Part shown: piece by piece, positions 1 through 15,000 of the stretch
Layout: every line of letters starts with the position of its first letter
How positions within the stretch are numbered: position 1 is the stretch's first letter
Origin: Notamacropus eugenii
Taxonomy: Eukaryota > Chordata > Mammalia > Diprotodontia > Macropodidae
Assembly: GCF_028372415.1 (NCBI RefSeq)
Contig: NC_092878.1
Span: forward strand, 28,688,903 to 28,752,902
DNA: 64,000 bases
Reading direction: 5' to 3'
Program-made: the position numbers and the translations under genes
The notes under the pieces: model-generated
The model's input: only the letters and a program-made list of their open reading frames with translations
What the model was told of the DNA's origin: nothing
The model's database searches: none

Positions 1-43
1 TTGGGAACACAGAGATCTTCACAACATGTATGGCTTTTACCAG
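1..43 (+). CDS. GANC: GANC exon (partial, 5' part outside window)
   Basis: Base 1 ends a codon; bases 2-43 encode [14 protein letters not shown], followed by a GTAGGA donor at 44. The exon ends in phase 0. It belongs to the GH31 barrel just after the nucleophile region. Confidence 0.9.
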
Positions 44-3000
44 GTAGGATATATAAAACAGAAGAAGGAACGCTGCTTTTCATTGGAACATTCTTCACCT
101 TGTAACTGCCTTCATAACTTGTCTCCCCTCCCACCATTCTGGTGTTCTTGTGTCTTACTCCTCGGCACATACTTTGTGAGTCAGTGTCGCACAAGGCACA
201 CCATCTCCAAACTCTGAGTGTTTTCACTGGCAACATGTCCCCCTCCTGGGACCTCTCCGACTCTTCTTTGCTTCCTGGCTTCCCTGGCTCCCTTCAAGTT
301 TCACCTGAAGCCCCACCTTCCGCAAGAAGCCTTTCCTAGGCCTCCTTAATCTTAGTGCCTCCCCTCTGTTAACGATCTCTAATTTATCTTGTTTTGCCCT
401 TGTTGGGTCGTTTCAGTCATGCCCCACTCTTTGTGACCCCATTTGGGGTTTTCTTGGCAAAATTCCTGGACTGGTTTGCCATTTTCTTCTCTAACCAAGG
501 TCACACAGCTAGTTAGTGTCTGAAGACAGATTTGGGTCTATCAGGCCCTTTACCCACTGCGCCATCTTAGCCATATTTACATTGTTTGTGTGATCTCCTT
601 GAGAGTGGAGACTGGGTTGTTTGAGGTTTTTTCAGTTTTATTTTCTTTTGTTTGGCCTTTCTTTGTATCCTCAGCACTTAACACAGTATCTGACACATAG
701 CAGGCACTTAAACATCTGTTGACTTTCATCTCCAAAAAGCTGATTCTGTAACTTAGGTTTGCAGCCACAAGGTGGCATGGTAGTGTCACAGTCAGTCCAA
801 GAAGTAAGGCTTATGTTACCGGGTATATTTGAAAAGAAGCATGGAAACGTCTTCCACCTTTTTAAAGGATCAAGAATGTAAATTCATTAAAATAGCAAAA
901 ACTAAGCAATTTTAATTAGCAAAACAGATAATTCATTGGTGCAGACTTAAATGAAATTTAGCCTAGGTCTACTTTTTGATCCCTTTCTCATATCGAGGGA
1001 AGCATCAGGGTATAATGGAAAGAACATTGGATTTAGAGTCAAGAAACTTGAGCTCAAATAGTTTTGTGGCAACTGGCATGTCGTAGGCAGTTTCTTCATC
1101 TGTGAAATGGGGATAATAATGGTTAACACCATCTACCTCAGGGTTTTTGTGAATAAAGTCCTATATCAATATGTTGGTAATAGCAATAAAGCATCAGTAT
1201 TTTTAGTATACATAAGATGTTTTGATCCTAGGTTTCGTAAAGGAGGGTATAAATAAGCTCTTTTCATCATGTTGTAACAACTGCTTGATTGTGGATACTT
1301 GCTCATTGATGGAAAGTTGAAAAAAAATCACTTGTTCTCCTGATCTCCCTACCTTCGCTGTAGTATTTCCCACGTTCAATTTAATTTAATTCAGCAAACA
1401 TTTATTAGGTGCCTACTATGTGCCAGGCACTTGTGCTAAGTGTGAGGTTTATTTTCTTTACCTTTGACTTAATTTGCTGCTGTTTTGCACTGCAATGCTT
1501 TTCACCCAGAGAATAAAATAAAAATTAAATTAACTAAATGAGTGAAGCTTTCTTGTTAAAGAACTAAATGGCAAAAAACAGCACTCACTCTTCTAGAATC
1601 AGGAGACCTCTACCTCTTTGCTACTTTTTTCCTTTGACTTTCCAGCAAATGGCTACAGCTGAGGGACTGATCCAGAGGTCTAAAGGAGAGGAGAGACCTT
1701 TTGTATTGACACGTTCTTTCTTTGCTGGATCACAGAAGTATGGTAAGAGCTGCCTTCTTTTTCCAGATCTGAAAAGGCAAAATCATTGCTCTGGTTTTCT
1801 TCTGTCCTGTTTATTTATGTAACACATAATGTTATCATTTTAAAAAGCCCTTTGGCAGCATACCCTGAGATGATGCTTTCCAAAATATATTTCAGCCTTC
1901 TAAGGTGGATTAACACCAGTCTTAGAAATATGTGGTTACTTAATCCTGCCTCTTGTGTAAAAGTAGCAGCTAGGGAAGTGAGTAGGTATTTAATTATTTA
2001 GTTTGTTAATTTCAGGATGTTTTCCATTGCTGGAGTGGTCATCTTTTACACCGGAGCTGCCTCTTAGATTTCTGGAACTAGGGAAGTTGTACTTTTAGCA
2101 GATTTTGCTTTCGTTGCCCAGCTGTCGGACTGAGCTTAAAATAGATCTAGCCTCTGCCTGGAGTCAGGATCACTCTTAATGGGGTCTCTAGCAGAACCCA
2201 GTTTGGTAGCAGCAGCAGATATAGATCTCACTGACCTTACCCAGTAGCAGAAGGTCTATTTTAAGCCTGCAAAATAGCTGGGAGCTGGGTATCTGAGCCT
2301 GAGGAACCTCTCACCAGAAGCAAAGCCCTCTCAGCACAATAGGGAAACAAAGCACTCCCACTATCCCCCTGAAAACCACTACTCATGGTCCTAGGTGTAT
2401 TCAGCTCCCAAAAGGACATTATAATGCCTGCCTGGAAATTTCCCATGGAAAGGATTTTACCAGGGATGAGAAAGGTGACCTAAAAGTGGGAGGAGCTGGT
2501 AGGTGAATTCTAAAAGAATCACACAAGACATTTTAAAAGTATTTCCAAACCTGTTTTAGCTTAACAAAGGTTACTGAACATCTGCTTTACCAAGTCATCT
2601 CTGAGGACTTAATTCAGGGGTGGGGAATCTGCAGCCTTGAGGCCACATGTGGCCTTTTAGGTCCTTGGATGTGGCCTTTTTAACTGGATCCAAGTTTTAC
2701 AGAACAAATCCCTTTATTAAGGGGATTTGTTCTGTGAAGTTTGGATTCAGTCAAAGGGCCACACTTGAGGACCTTGAGGGTCACATGCGGCCTTGAGGCC
2801 ACAGATTTCCCCATCCCTGACAGTTACTGGAAGGCTGCTTGTTTTTCAGTGCTTTGCATAAGGAGGTTACCAATTTCAATATAATCCCCCAGCAGGATAT
2901 TAAAGAAAGGATTTTCGTTAGTCCATTTTATGATGTACAGACATTATTCAGAGAGACTTTGCTGACAAAATAACCAGGTGATTCCTTAAAAACGAAAACA

Positions 3001-6000
3001 TGTTTGTAGCCCTTCTTTTCCAAATGGACATGATGTTGAGTTTCTGTCCATGTATATTTAAATATATGGATATTCTATTTGGTGTAATGATTCTGTAGCT
3101 CCATATCATATGAAATTGCAGAGAAAATTGAAAAAAAATCAGAGGAGCAACTTCTACAAGTAATGTTTCTTGCCCCCAGGCTATCCTAAAACACTCATAA
3201 CAGGGAAAAAACCTAGTTATCAATCTCACCAGGATGAGAATGGAAAAAACTACTGGGATTGCATAGGTCTCTTGGAGTCAGATTTTCCTCTTGTGAGTCT
3301 TTCTGGTGTTGTTCAATCTGTCTCCAAAAACTTTTCCTAACTGTGTTAGTTACTTCCCTACGTAGATCCTCCTACACATCTCGAATCTGATATGTTACGT
3401 GATACTTCATTTTGTTTTGTTTTTAAATGCTACTGAAAGGAACATGAAATAACCATTTTTAACAAATTAAGCTGTATTTCAAAGTATTTTCAAATGTACA
3501 AAAATATTTTTGCACATTCTGAGATGACAGATATAACAGTTTTAACTGGTGCCGAGTTTGTCTATTACAAATAAGGAACTTAGGTGTTATGTGCTGAATA
3601 TAGCTTGGTGTTATTTTCCTCTAATTACCACATTCTTTTTACACCATGTTCCTTATGTCTCAGGTGCAGTATGGACAGGAGACAATGCAGCAGAATGGGG
3701 TTACCTGAAAATTTCCATCCCAATGTTGCTGACTCTCAGTGTTACTGGTATCCCTTTTTGTGGAGGTGAGATAGAATCTGATACCCGGGACTCATGGTGT
3801 TGGGAAACCAAAGAACTGAGGCATCTTCCTCTACATTGACTATAAATCTCTGCTTGTCAGCTGCTTTGGGCTTATATAGAGGTGAGTGAGAAATCAAAAA
3901 GGCTAGCTGACTAGAAAGAAGAGAGAAGGAAGAAAGTCGGGAAGGAAAGTCCAGAACAATGTCCTCCATCAGAAATGGAGGTGAGGAAAATGAAGCTTCT
4001 AGAGAAAGAACCACAATGTTGCTCTGGTGTTCCCCTCATCTCTCTCACCAAGGCAGAGTTGATACCCAAAGCCTGTTTTTCCTGAAACTCAGAGACCAGT
4101 GTTCAATTCCCACAAAGCCCTGTAAGATCCTATGATCTTTCAAATCTGAACAGATTATCTATCAGCCTCGCAGAAACTCACCTGTCCAGCCAGTCTTTAA
4201 AATTCAGGGACAGGGAATTCAGGGAATTGGTAATCACATTTTCCTCCCCCACACCCTGTGAGTCTGCCATAGATAAGAAGTCTGGGCTAGGGTTGGGGAG
4301 TCTATGGCCTTGAGGCCACATGTGGCCTCTTAGGTCCCTAAGTACAGTCTTTTGACTGAATTCAGAGTTGTCTCTGTAAAATTTCAATTCAGTCAAAAGG
4401 CTGAAGGCCACATGTGGCTTCAAGGTCGCAGGTCCCCCCCACCCCCACCCCCAACCCTTCCTGGGCAGTGAAACTGTAAATGTTATTCCTTAGTTGTTAC
4501 TCCAGTCTTATTTTTAAGCATTTGTTTGTTCTCATGGCATCAGTTTTACCAATTTCGTATCAAGGAGTAAAGCCATGGACCAAGAGCTCTGCTTGACCCA
4601 GAGCAGTACCACCCAAATATCTAATCGGGGTTGTCTCCATTTCCTTGTATAATTCAACTTCTGGTCTGGCTTGTGCTTTTAAATCAAATCGGTTATCCAT
4701 AGTGATTTTCTGATCACATCTGGTAAACTTTTTACAGTTGTGCTTCTGGTAACGACCAACCTCAGGGAAATACAGAATACTTGCTCGCACGGTGAAATAA
4801 TGTCCTTTTCTTCCATTGTAAGTCTATCCCCATGACCAGAACATGCCACTGGCTTCTGAAGCAAGTTGGGTTTCTCAATATGAACTCCCCTATCTTGGGA
4901 GCTGCCAGCACCTAATCACTCAGTCATCTTGTTTTTATGGATGAAGACACAGCCCTTTTTCTTGTGTTTCTCTTGAAGGGCTTGTTTTACCAACGTATTA
5001 TTTACTGGAATACTCTTAGTCTCATTTGGCCTTTTTTTTCTAACAACCAGCTGATGTAGGTGGGTTCATCGGGGATCCAGAGCCAGAGCTGCTGGTACGC
5101 TGGTACCAGGCCGGAGCCTACCAGCCGTTTTTCCGTGGCCATGCCACCATGAACACTAAGCGGCGTGAACCTTGGTTATTTGGAGCGGAACACACTAAGC
5201 TCATCAGAGAAGCCATCAAAGAGCGATATGCCCTCCTCCCTTACTGGTACTCTTTGTTCTACCATGCACATGTGGCTTCTGAACCAGTCATGAGGTAAAA
5301 AAAAGAATTCATCCAACTGAGATGTCCTAAAAGATTGTTTCAGGGAGAGGGGCAAGAGCAATTACAGTACTTTAAAGAGAAAGTATATGAAGGAAATTCA
5401 TGTGTTTAATCAAGCAGCCATTCAACAAACATCTATTGTGGGCACACTCACTGTGCAGGGCATGATAGGCATTAGGCATAGTAGGTGAAAAACAAAAACA
5501 AGTCCCTGTGGCTTTGTGATTAAAATTTTATTATACGATTTTTTAAAAAATAGAACAGAGATATTTTCAAAAGAGAAAGAGTGACTCCAGCATTTCCTTT
5601 AGTTTATGTGTAATTGAATTGAATTTTCAGAGCCTTATGTTTTAAACATGTCCCCGTGTTGGACACTTTCAAAGCTTCTGGTTTGGAGGGAAGATTTTGG
5701 TCTGTTTTTTTCTCTCAGTAAGAAGAAAGAGAAAGAGCTTCCTGAGTTTTAAAAAAAGTATATGCGTACCTCAACCCTACAGTAGTGTCCTGTAGAAAAA
5801 GGACATGTATTTATAAAGCCTGGGAAATTGACTAGATGAGAGTACAACTTTGCTAAGAAGTCATAGTCACGTTGAAGCCAGATTTGGGGCCTTTTTTTTT
5901 CAGTTAGCTTAATTATCTCCCAAGTAACTGGACAAAAATTGAACTGAGCCCTTTAAAAATATGTTTCCAGATCCCTTTGTCAATGTAATCCACCAGTGTC

Positions 6001-9000
6001 CTGTCAACGATGGCAGTGATTATCCATAGCCTAGCTAGGCATACTGTTTATAGTTTGGGTTTTTGCTCAAATTTTCAGTTGTTCTACATAATTCAAAAAT
6101 AGGTAAATATTAAGGTAAAGGATAAAGAAAATTTGCAGATACTAGAATTCTCAGTCTCATTGGAATATTTGGAACAAGACTTTTCATCACAAAAGACAAT
6201 GTTGAATTATATCAACTGTTCTTAGAATCTTGAATCCTAAAATATTGGGATTTTTTTTCCAATCTTCTGTTTATTGGTTGCAGCTAAAAAAAACCTGTCA
6301 AAAGTTGTTTTTTTTTTTTTTTAGTATTTTTGTTTTTTGTTTTTATAAATGTGAATGCTTATAGGAATAAGGAAAAAGAAAATAAATGAAACTTTTCATT
6401 TCCTTTTCCCAGGCCCCTCTGGGTGGAATTTCCAAAGGAACTGGAAACTTTTGGTGTGGAAGATGAGTACATGTTAGGTGAGCCAAATATTCTTTGTGCT
6501 TCCTTATGATAAACCAGAAAACTTATAGTTAAGGTTTCTAATATTGAGCATTCTAAAGATACAGAAGTACAGGGGAAAAGAAAAGACATTCCTCTATAAG
6601 ATTTTTAGCACTTCATTTGTTAGCAAGATCTTAACACTATTTTGGAGAAGCTAAGCAGCACAGCAGATAAGAGTGCAGACCTGGAGTCAAGAAGACTCCT
6701 TTTCTTAAGTTCAAATCTGGCTGTGTGACCCTGGGCAAGTCACGTCACTTTGTTTGCCTCAGTTTCCTCATCTGTAAAATAAGCTGGAAAAGAGGATGGC
6801 AAATCACTCCTGTATCTTTGCCAAGAATACCCCAAATGGGGTCACCAAGGTTGGATGTGACTGAAACAATTCAAAAACAAAAACACTGTTTTCCAGAGTT
6901 ACTTTCTATCTCCTGAGGTTCATATTAGCATTGGGTTCTGGCAATAGCATATTCCCAGAAGACCCATTTTTGTAATTCAGTCTTGCTTTATCAACCCAAC
7001 TCTAACAAAATCCTTATAAATACACCTATAGCAGCAACTCACTCAGTGATACTGCAGGGACCCGAAGGAATTAGTGCCCCTCTCCCAGTGCCTGCCAACT
7101 CTCCGAGAGCGTCCTGGCTGGTAGAGACAGTTGGACTCAGTAGGAATGATGTACACTAATATTTTTACTGAAGCATTGAGCTTTCCTGCATCTACAAAAT
7201 ACATCTTCATGGCACTAGTCCCTTAAACCACAAAAGGACAGAAAAGGGTTTTCATACCACTCATAAGAAAGCTAGTTAAATTTATTTTCCATTCCATTTT
7301 TTTTTTTAGGAGGTGCTTTGCTAATACATCCAGTCACAGAACCAAAGGTCACAATGGTTGATGTATTCTTGCCTGGATCTGAAGAGGTAAGAATAAATAA
7401 TGCTATCCCATATCATATGTCCTTTGTTCTTTAAAGAATAAAAAATTGTTCTTTTTCCATTTTACATCACAGTCATTTCCAATGAGTCTCACCACTGGTT
7501 GACCTTCCCAATAAAACCTTCCCAGGTGTGCAGTTAGGTGGTGTAGTGCACAGAGCACTGGACCTTGGGTCAGCAAAACCTAAGTTCAAATCTAGCCTCA
7601 GACAGTTTCTATCTGTGTCACTCTGGGCAAGTCATTTAGCTTTGCCAAAAAAAACCTCAGATGGGGTCACCAAGAGTCAGACGTGACTGAACAACCACAA
7701 CCACCACCACTCAATAAGCTAAACAAGGATGATGGCAGCACCTACCTCACAGGGTTGCTGTAAGAATGAAACAAGACAGTATTTCTAAAGTGCTTAGCAC
7801 AGCACCCAGCACATAGTAGGACCATTTAAATATTTATTTCCTTCTCTGCCCCTTGTAATAAATCAGTTTTCTACACAACTGGCCATTATGTATAGAGTTG
7901 TAGCTTTGGGAAGCATTTGGACAAACAGCTTGATAACACAAATACGCAAAAGTAGCAAATGTTTTTAATACACCATTGTCTGTAAATACATGTATTAACC
8001 CTTAACTCTCAGAAGCCAATTCCAGACCTTAAAGTGTGCTTTCTGGGTGCCATAAGCTAGTTGGCATTCATGGAGGCTTTTGTTCAGCAGGCCATTAGAA
8101 GGTCTTCAAGAAATGGAAGGTAGAGTAAATGTCAATATTGCACAAATTAGCCTGTCTGTACACGTGCGCGCGCGTGTGTGTGTGTATGTGTGTATACACA
8201 TATATGCACATACTGCTGTTGTTTAGTTGTGTCAGTCGTGTCCAACTCTCCACGACCCCCTTTGGAGTTTTCTTGGCAAAGACACGGGAGTGGTCTATCC
8301 TTTCCTTCCACAGCCCAGATCTTCCAAAGGCACTTTGCTTATAGCATCTCATTTGAACTTCACAGTAAGGGAGGTGTTATTATTCCCATTTTAGAGATGA
8401 AGAAATTGAGACTGAGAGAGATGAAATGACCTGCCCAGAGTCGCCCAGCTGGTCAGTGTCTAAGGCAGGATTCAGACTTTCTGACTCCAAGCTCCTCACT
8501 CTTCAAGTTCTGTTCTGTGAAATTCTTTCATGAGGTTCCCTTGGTACTTTGGTAACTAACTTCAGGAGGCCCACGGATGGGGTCCAAGACATGGCCACCT
8601 TATTGTACAATTCTGCTGTATGTTACAATATTCTAATGTATACGTGAGTGTATACATATATATGTATGTATTATGTATGTTATATGTGTATATAGAACAG
8701 CTCGGTGGTGCAGCAGATAGAACACCTAGCCTGGAGTCAGCAAGATCTGAGTTCAAACTGACCTCAGACACATACTCCCTATGTGACACTGGGCAAGTCA
8801 CTTAATCCTTTTTGCCTCAGTTTTCTTACCTGTAAAATGAGCTGGAGAAGGAAATGACAAACTACTCCAGAATCACTGGCAAGAAAACCCCAAAGGGGGT
8901 CATGAAGAATAGGATACAGCTGAAAAAACTGAACAACACACATATATAATTATATATTGATATATATTCTTCCTAAGTTTCTTTTTAAAATTTATTTTGC

Positions 9001-12000
9001 TTTTCCCTTCCTTATCTAAACATTGACTTTCCATTTGCCACCACTGACATGTTTCCCCTTTTAAGGTTTTCCTTCTTTCTTGATTTCTTTTTCTCTCCTT
9101 CCTAATTCCTCTCCTTTCTGCCTTCCTCTTCCTTATCTTGCCTCTCATGGCACGGGAAATGTGACTTTTAGATCTGCTTAGCCAGCAGACTAACCAGCCC
9201 CATTCCACAGTTAAACTTTAGCTCTTTTAAGAATTTCATGGCAGCACATGTCCTCTTTAATGTCCACCCATGAAAACAAATCCAGTTATTTGAACTTCCA
9301 AGTTCCTTGGATTTTAGAAGAACTGAAGTTATTGTATAAGGAAAATTTGAACCTTCTTGTTAATCTACTTTTGGGTGATCTCTTCCTATTCAGATCTGGT
9401 ATGACTTTTGGACATTTACTCATTGGGAAGGAGCACGTATTCTTAAGGTCCCCATAGCCTTGGATAGGGTAAGTTATGCTTAGACCACTGTTTTAATCTG
9501 CTGTGTTTACTTAGAACCGAAGGCCCTAGAGTTCTGCCTAATAACATACTCCATTTTAGTGAAAATATGCAGAATCACACACAAACCACTACAACTGAGA
9601 GGAAGCTATTGTGAGGAAAGACTCACAGAGTTTCTGGGTATTAATAATCAAATTATTAACTAGGCTAACCAATAATCAATAAATTGATGGTCACTGATTT
9701 CTCTCAGTAACCACAGACTAGAAAGGGAGACTGAAACACCTTAAATCAAGTGTGCTCCTTCTGACAGTGAACTCCCCGGATAAGTGAAACTCAACCCTGA
9801 TTGGCATTTTATTGAGGAGGTGGGCTAGAAAATCTAAAGCTTCTCCTGCTGACAATGTGGACTGATCCTGAGACTCAGCAGCCTCTATCAATCTGGGATG
9901 GGGAAGCCATTTCCATCCAGATCTCTCTGGTTAGTTTTCTCCTTCATGAAGCCATTACTTCAGACTAATGAAGGGACCAAGGTCACACAAGTGGCTCTTG
10001 GTGACACTTGGTAGTGAGAACCAGCCCACTCTAGCTTATGCCTTTGGGATAAACAATAGCCAGGCTCCCATTTGAGTGGCGCCCAACCCAACCTAGTTAA
10101 ACAGCAGGTTGCCTTGGGGGTTAGGAGTAATCATATTACTGGTCATGCCCTTCAGAGACTAACTCACCTTTTCAGGAGTGGAGCCTGAACAAGAATAAGG
10201 AGAAAGTGATGGACCACAATTAAGTAATTAGGTATTAATATAATAGTATAATACTAATTTCTCTCAAACCACCTACCTCATCTAATGCAATGTATGTACT
10301 AGAATAGTCATCCGCTCTACCAAATACTTAGGAGGTATGGAAAAAATATATTCTTGACAATCGTCATCTATCCTAGTCTAATGGTGGAAGAATCCCCTGC
10401 CTCATACTTGTTCCACTTTGGGACAATATGGGGATTTTTTTCCTTACATTTTAAGCCAAAGCTTGCCCCTCTGCAACGTCAGGCTTTTCTCTTAGGGCTA
10501 AGCAGAATGTTGAGCCTACCTTCCATGTGACAAGCCTCAGACATTTAAAGACAGATCACCCCGTCCCCAAATCCTCTTCCTGGAACATCTCAATTCCATC
10601 AACCTTTCCTCATATGGAGTGGTCAGTCTCCAGTCTCTTGACTCTCACGTGTAATTTCTTTACACCCATTTAAATATTTGAGTCATTTGAATGTAGCAGC
10701 ACTGAAAACAGAAAGAAGAAGTAGTTGACCTGGCGCGCCACCTAGCATTTTCTCCCATGGGACCATGTCAGGAAGCATAAATATTTAATGGGAGCACTAG
10801 GCCTCAAGAAATACGTCAGTGATGGTTCTGTCTGAAATTTTTAAGTGCTATTTAAAATATGTGGACATGTTAATAATAAAGGTTCTTCATAATAAAATAT
10901 ATTAATATATTAATAATAAAATATATTAATAAATTATAATGTATTTATGTATAACATGATAATATATACTGTAATATTTATATATAGTTATAACAACTAA
11001 TTACATATACTGGATATTTTATCCATTTATATATTATATATTAATAATAAAATATTTTGCTGATGACGTGTTGACTTCCCCTTTACAAGTATTTACCTCA
11101 GAGGCCTTCATCCCTTCCAACAGATGCCAGCGGGGTCTGTTCTGAGGTGAATGAGTGACGCCCTTCCACGTACCACATCATTGTCTGAAATCTTACTGTT
11201 GGGCGCTCAGTAAATGTTTCTGAAACTGAATGAACTTCATTAACCTTTTGCTAAATAACTAAAAACACTTTCATAGCCACAAAAACAAGAACTTGAGTAA
11301 AATGGAGATAAATAGATAGGCATTCATGTTTAACGTTCTCAAAAAAAAAAATAAGCATCATTCCAAAAACTGCTACCGAAAGTTCCTAGACTGTTAGAGC
11401 TGGACCTATACTTTGAGTTCATCAGGCCCTGTTCAGAGAGGGGGAGTTCACCTGCCCAAAGTCACATCCTGGAGACTCTCCCTATGGTGATCTTAAAGGG
11501 CAGGGAATAGATTTGTAAAGTGAAAAAGAGCACATTCATTTCAAGAGTGTTTAAAGAAGGCTCATCTCCAAAAATGTTTTTTAAAGAGTCCCTCATGGTA
11601 TGCTGCTTTGTGGTGAATATTCGGTGCTGGGTGTTTTGGGTGTTTTAAACGCACAAAAGTACACACACACAAACACACACACACACAAACCACAAAAAAG
11701 TGTGTGTTTTGGTTTTTTAAACCAACCTGATTTTGAATGTATTTCTATGACTAGACAAAATAATTAGGAAGTATGTAAAAAATTCATTTTTGTGAAATAT
11801 GGGAATAAACATAGTTAGACTATTCTATGAAAGGAATCTTTTTTTTTTACATTATAGTGGTGGGTTTTATTCTTTCGATTCTGAAAAGTAAGAACAAGTA
11901 ATGTGGTACCATGATTTGAAAAAGATTAGCAACAACACACCAAAAATAACTATATCTGGGTTGAGAATACCTACAAATTAGTGGCTAAAGAAGTTAATAT

Positions 12001-15000
12001 TCTCATTTCTCAGTCACTTATTCATTCCTTAACATGGAAAACAGCACCCATTTGTTTTGTTTCATTTTAAAGTCATTCTAAATGCTTTATTGTATTTAAG
12101 ATGCCAATTATGAGTGTAGTAAAAATAGCCATTGAACATGGTTAGAAGTCTTAAAATTTTAAATAATTTTCGATCAGTAAGTGGTGGTATAAAAGGAATT
12201 TTAAACTCTTAATTAGGGGGAAAAAGCGACGGTGTGGAACACAATGGAGTTCATCACTTAGATCGCAGGGAAGGGGTAGGGGGGAAACAGGCACAGGTGG
12301 CAAGCAATTGTTTTCCCCCTAATAAATGAAAAAAAATCATTTTCTTTAAACCTGAATATGTGTTTTTATATCTACGTTTCATTGTCAACTCCACCACCAT
12401 ATGCAGAAACTGTGCTTACAAATTATTTGTGCCCCTCAGTTTGCACTGGTATGGATATTCATTGTAAAATATCTAATCATTCCACTTTGAGATTTTCTTG
12501 TGTGAATTCTCCTTCCCTGAAATTTCTGTTCTTGATAGATCGCCGTGTTTCAGCGAGGTGGAACTGTGGTGCCCATGAAGACTGCTGTAGGCAGATCCAC
12601 AGGGTGGATGACTCATCTCCCATACGAACTCCGTGTTGCTCTGGACACCAAGGTATTTAGGACTTACTTCCTTCACACATCTTGACTTGGTTATTTCTCT
12701 GCCTCTTCTAATGATAGCCTTCTGGGTTTATGGTATAAAGCATGTAAAAGTGTGGAACTGCCACCCATGAAATCCCCAGAGCAAGGAAGCTTCTAACTTA
12801 AGCCTAAAAATGAACTTTTTATATCTTGTTCTGAATTATCGTTATTGCTCTTATTAAGGTGTTCAGTGTCCTCTGTCAAATCCTCAGGATTTAAAAGTTG
12901 CATCATAATTTTTTTGAAAATAAATTCAAAACTGTCTCTCAGGTTTATTACAATTAGATATTGTGAGTTGTAGGTGATTCCTAATTATAGGATTATAGAG
13001 TTGTAGGTATAGAGTTGGAAAGGACCTTAAAGATCAATTAATTCAACCCCTTTATACTGGTCTTTCCAGTATTTTTCTGACTGGATATCTGCTGATTTGA
13101 AAAGACATCTTCCAAGGGAATCCGTGTTTCTCATTTGCAGCATTGGTTACACATGTAGAAACTTCAGTGGGCTATCTGACATCATAGAATGACTGGGTTG
13201 GTAGTAGAGAAGCCTGTATGGGTTTACAGTCACTTAGGGCCAACTCAGAGTCACCATAAAGCTGACCCAGGTTTTAGGGGTACAGGACAGGGCATCTCTA
13301 CCACCTGATCCTGGCTGTCCAGCCCTATGCCTTATGAATATGTGAAGGATCTGTGATTCTGTCAACGTAGGGAACCACTTTCACTAATAAAGATTCGACT
13401 TAAATAGATACGGCCTAGAAAGTTGCCTGAAACACACAGGTGAAGTTAGTTAGTCACCCAGGATTGTTTTTTGTTTCAGTCATACTTGACTTTTTGAGAC
13501 CCCATTTGGGGTCTTGGCAAAGATCCTGTTGTTGTTTGCCATTTCCTTCTCCAGCTCATTTTGCAGATGAGGAAACTGAGGCAAACAGGTTTAAGTAACT
13601 TGCCCAGGATCTCATAGCTAGTGTCAGAGGCCACTTACTTAGGATTACACTGCCACTAAGTGCCCCAGGAAAGGTTCAAACCCAGATCTTTCTGATCCCA
13701 AGTTTAGCATTCTTTTTAGTACCCCAACATTGCTGCAGAATATGGTTGGTTCACCTTATGCTAAGAGGTCTTGGCATACCTTGTGTGGTACCCGATTGTC
13801 AAAATGGCTTATGTATGTACTAGGTCTTTCACAACAGAGACCAACACAAGCATTTACTTCAGTGACCTTCATCCCTTCTAAGAGGTGCCAGTGTGCCAGG
13901 CACTGAGGTGAATGAGTGGTATCTTTGCACATATTGTCTAAAATCTTACCGTTAGGAACTCAGCAAACATTTGTGGGACTGCATGAGCTTTGTTCTGTGC
14001 TCAGTTATCTGTTCTCCCTAGAAAATGGTGGCTAACTAGGTTTGGTAACTGTCGTTTTTTTCCAGGGTTCTGCAAGAGGCGAACTCTACCTTGATGATGG
14101 GCATTCATTCCAATACCTCCATCAAAAGCACTACCTTCGTAGGAAGTTTTTATTCTGTGATGGTGTTTTATCCTCCAGGTAATGCTACATTTTAGCTCCT
14201 TCATAATATACAGCTAATGTACAGAGAACACCATTTTTAAGAAGGCCTACCAAAATCCTTGTATGGGGTTGCTTATCCAACATTTCCTGCCTTATATTTT
14301 CCCCTCCCCATTAAAAAAAATATTAGATCTGGGGCTCAGTGGAGTCTTGTCACATTTGACCCTTAGGGACATCCCACAAAATGAAAGATGACCACAGTAA
14401 AGAAGGGGAAAGTCACTGCAGTTAGAAGCTTGGGTATTCAGGCCTCTGCATTTGAAGTCACTTTGTTCATCTCAATTGTAAATGCCACCTGGATTATTAT
14501 TTATCCAGGTTGGAGGAACAGATGTGAGGGGAAATACGCATCAGTTTCAGGTGGTCACAGAGACTCCTTACTGGAAGTAGTAACCTGGTGACAAATGTGT
14601 GGGATTTTTTTCAGTTCCTTTCCCCAATCCGCATTTCATTCCTTCATCTGAGGTCAACTGTATCTATTTCTTCTAGCTGTGCAGATGAAAATGGTCATTA
14701 CCACAGCGAGTGTGTGGTAGAAAAAGTCCTGATCGTGGGCTTCAAGAAGCAGCCTTCGTCTGTGACTGCCAGTTCTTCTGGTAAGAAAATGGGCCATTCC
14801 TTACTTTGCCATCTTTTGTGCAAATGTCATAGAATTTGTGTGTGAATAAAATGACAAGTCACTGGAGATCAAACCTCCCCATTCATCCGTATGCTAGTAG
14901 ACACCAAATCGAGTGGTCTGTTACCTTCACTTCGCTACCTACCCCCATTGGTCTTCTTGGTCAATAGATTACTTTGTTTGTAATCTGTAGGTATGAATCC

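Larger units (their letters stand above)
9469..12538 (+). other. GANC: Largest GANC intron in the window (3.07 kb)
   Basis: It contains an AT-rich tract at 10870-11060 built of TTAATAATAAAATATA-type words, a CA-rich tract near 11660, a diverged repeat at 11087-11240 (second copy at 13850-13995) and a CR1-like fragment near 10540-10650. A lysine-tRNA-primer-like TGGCGCCCAAC is at 10077-10087. No exon was found between the flanking GANC exons, which join in frame. Confidence 0.7.
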
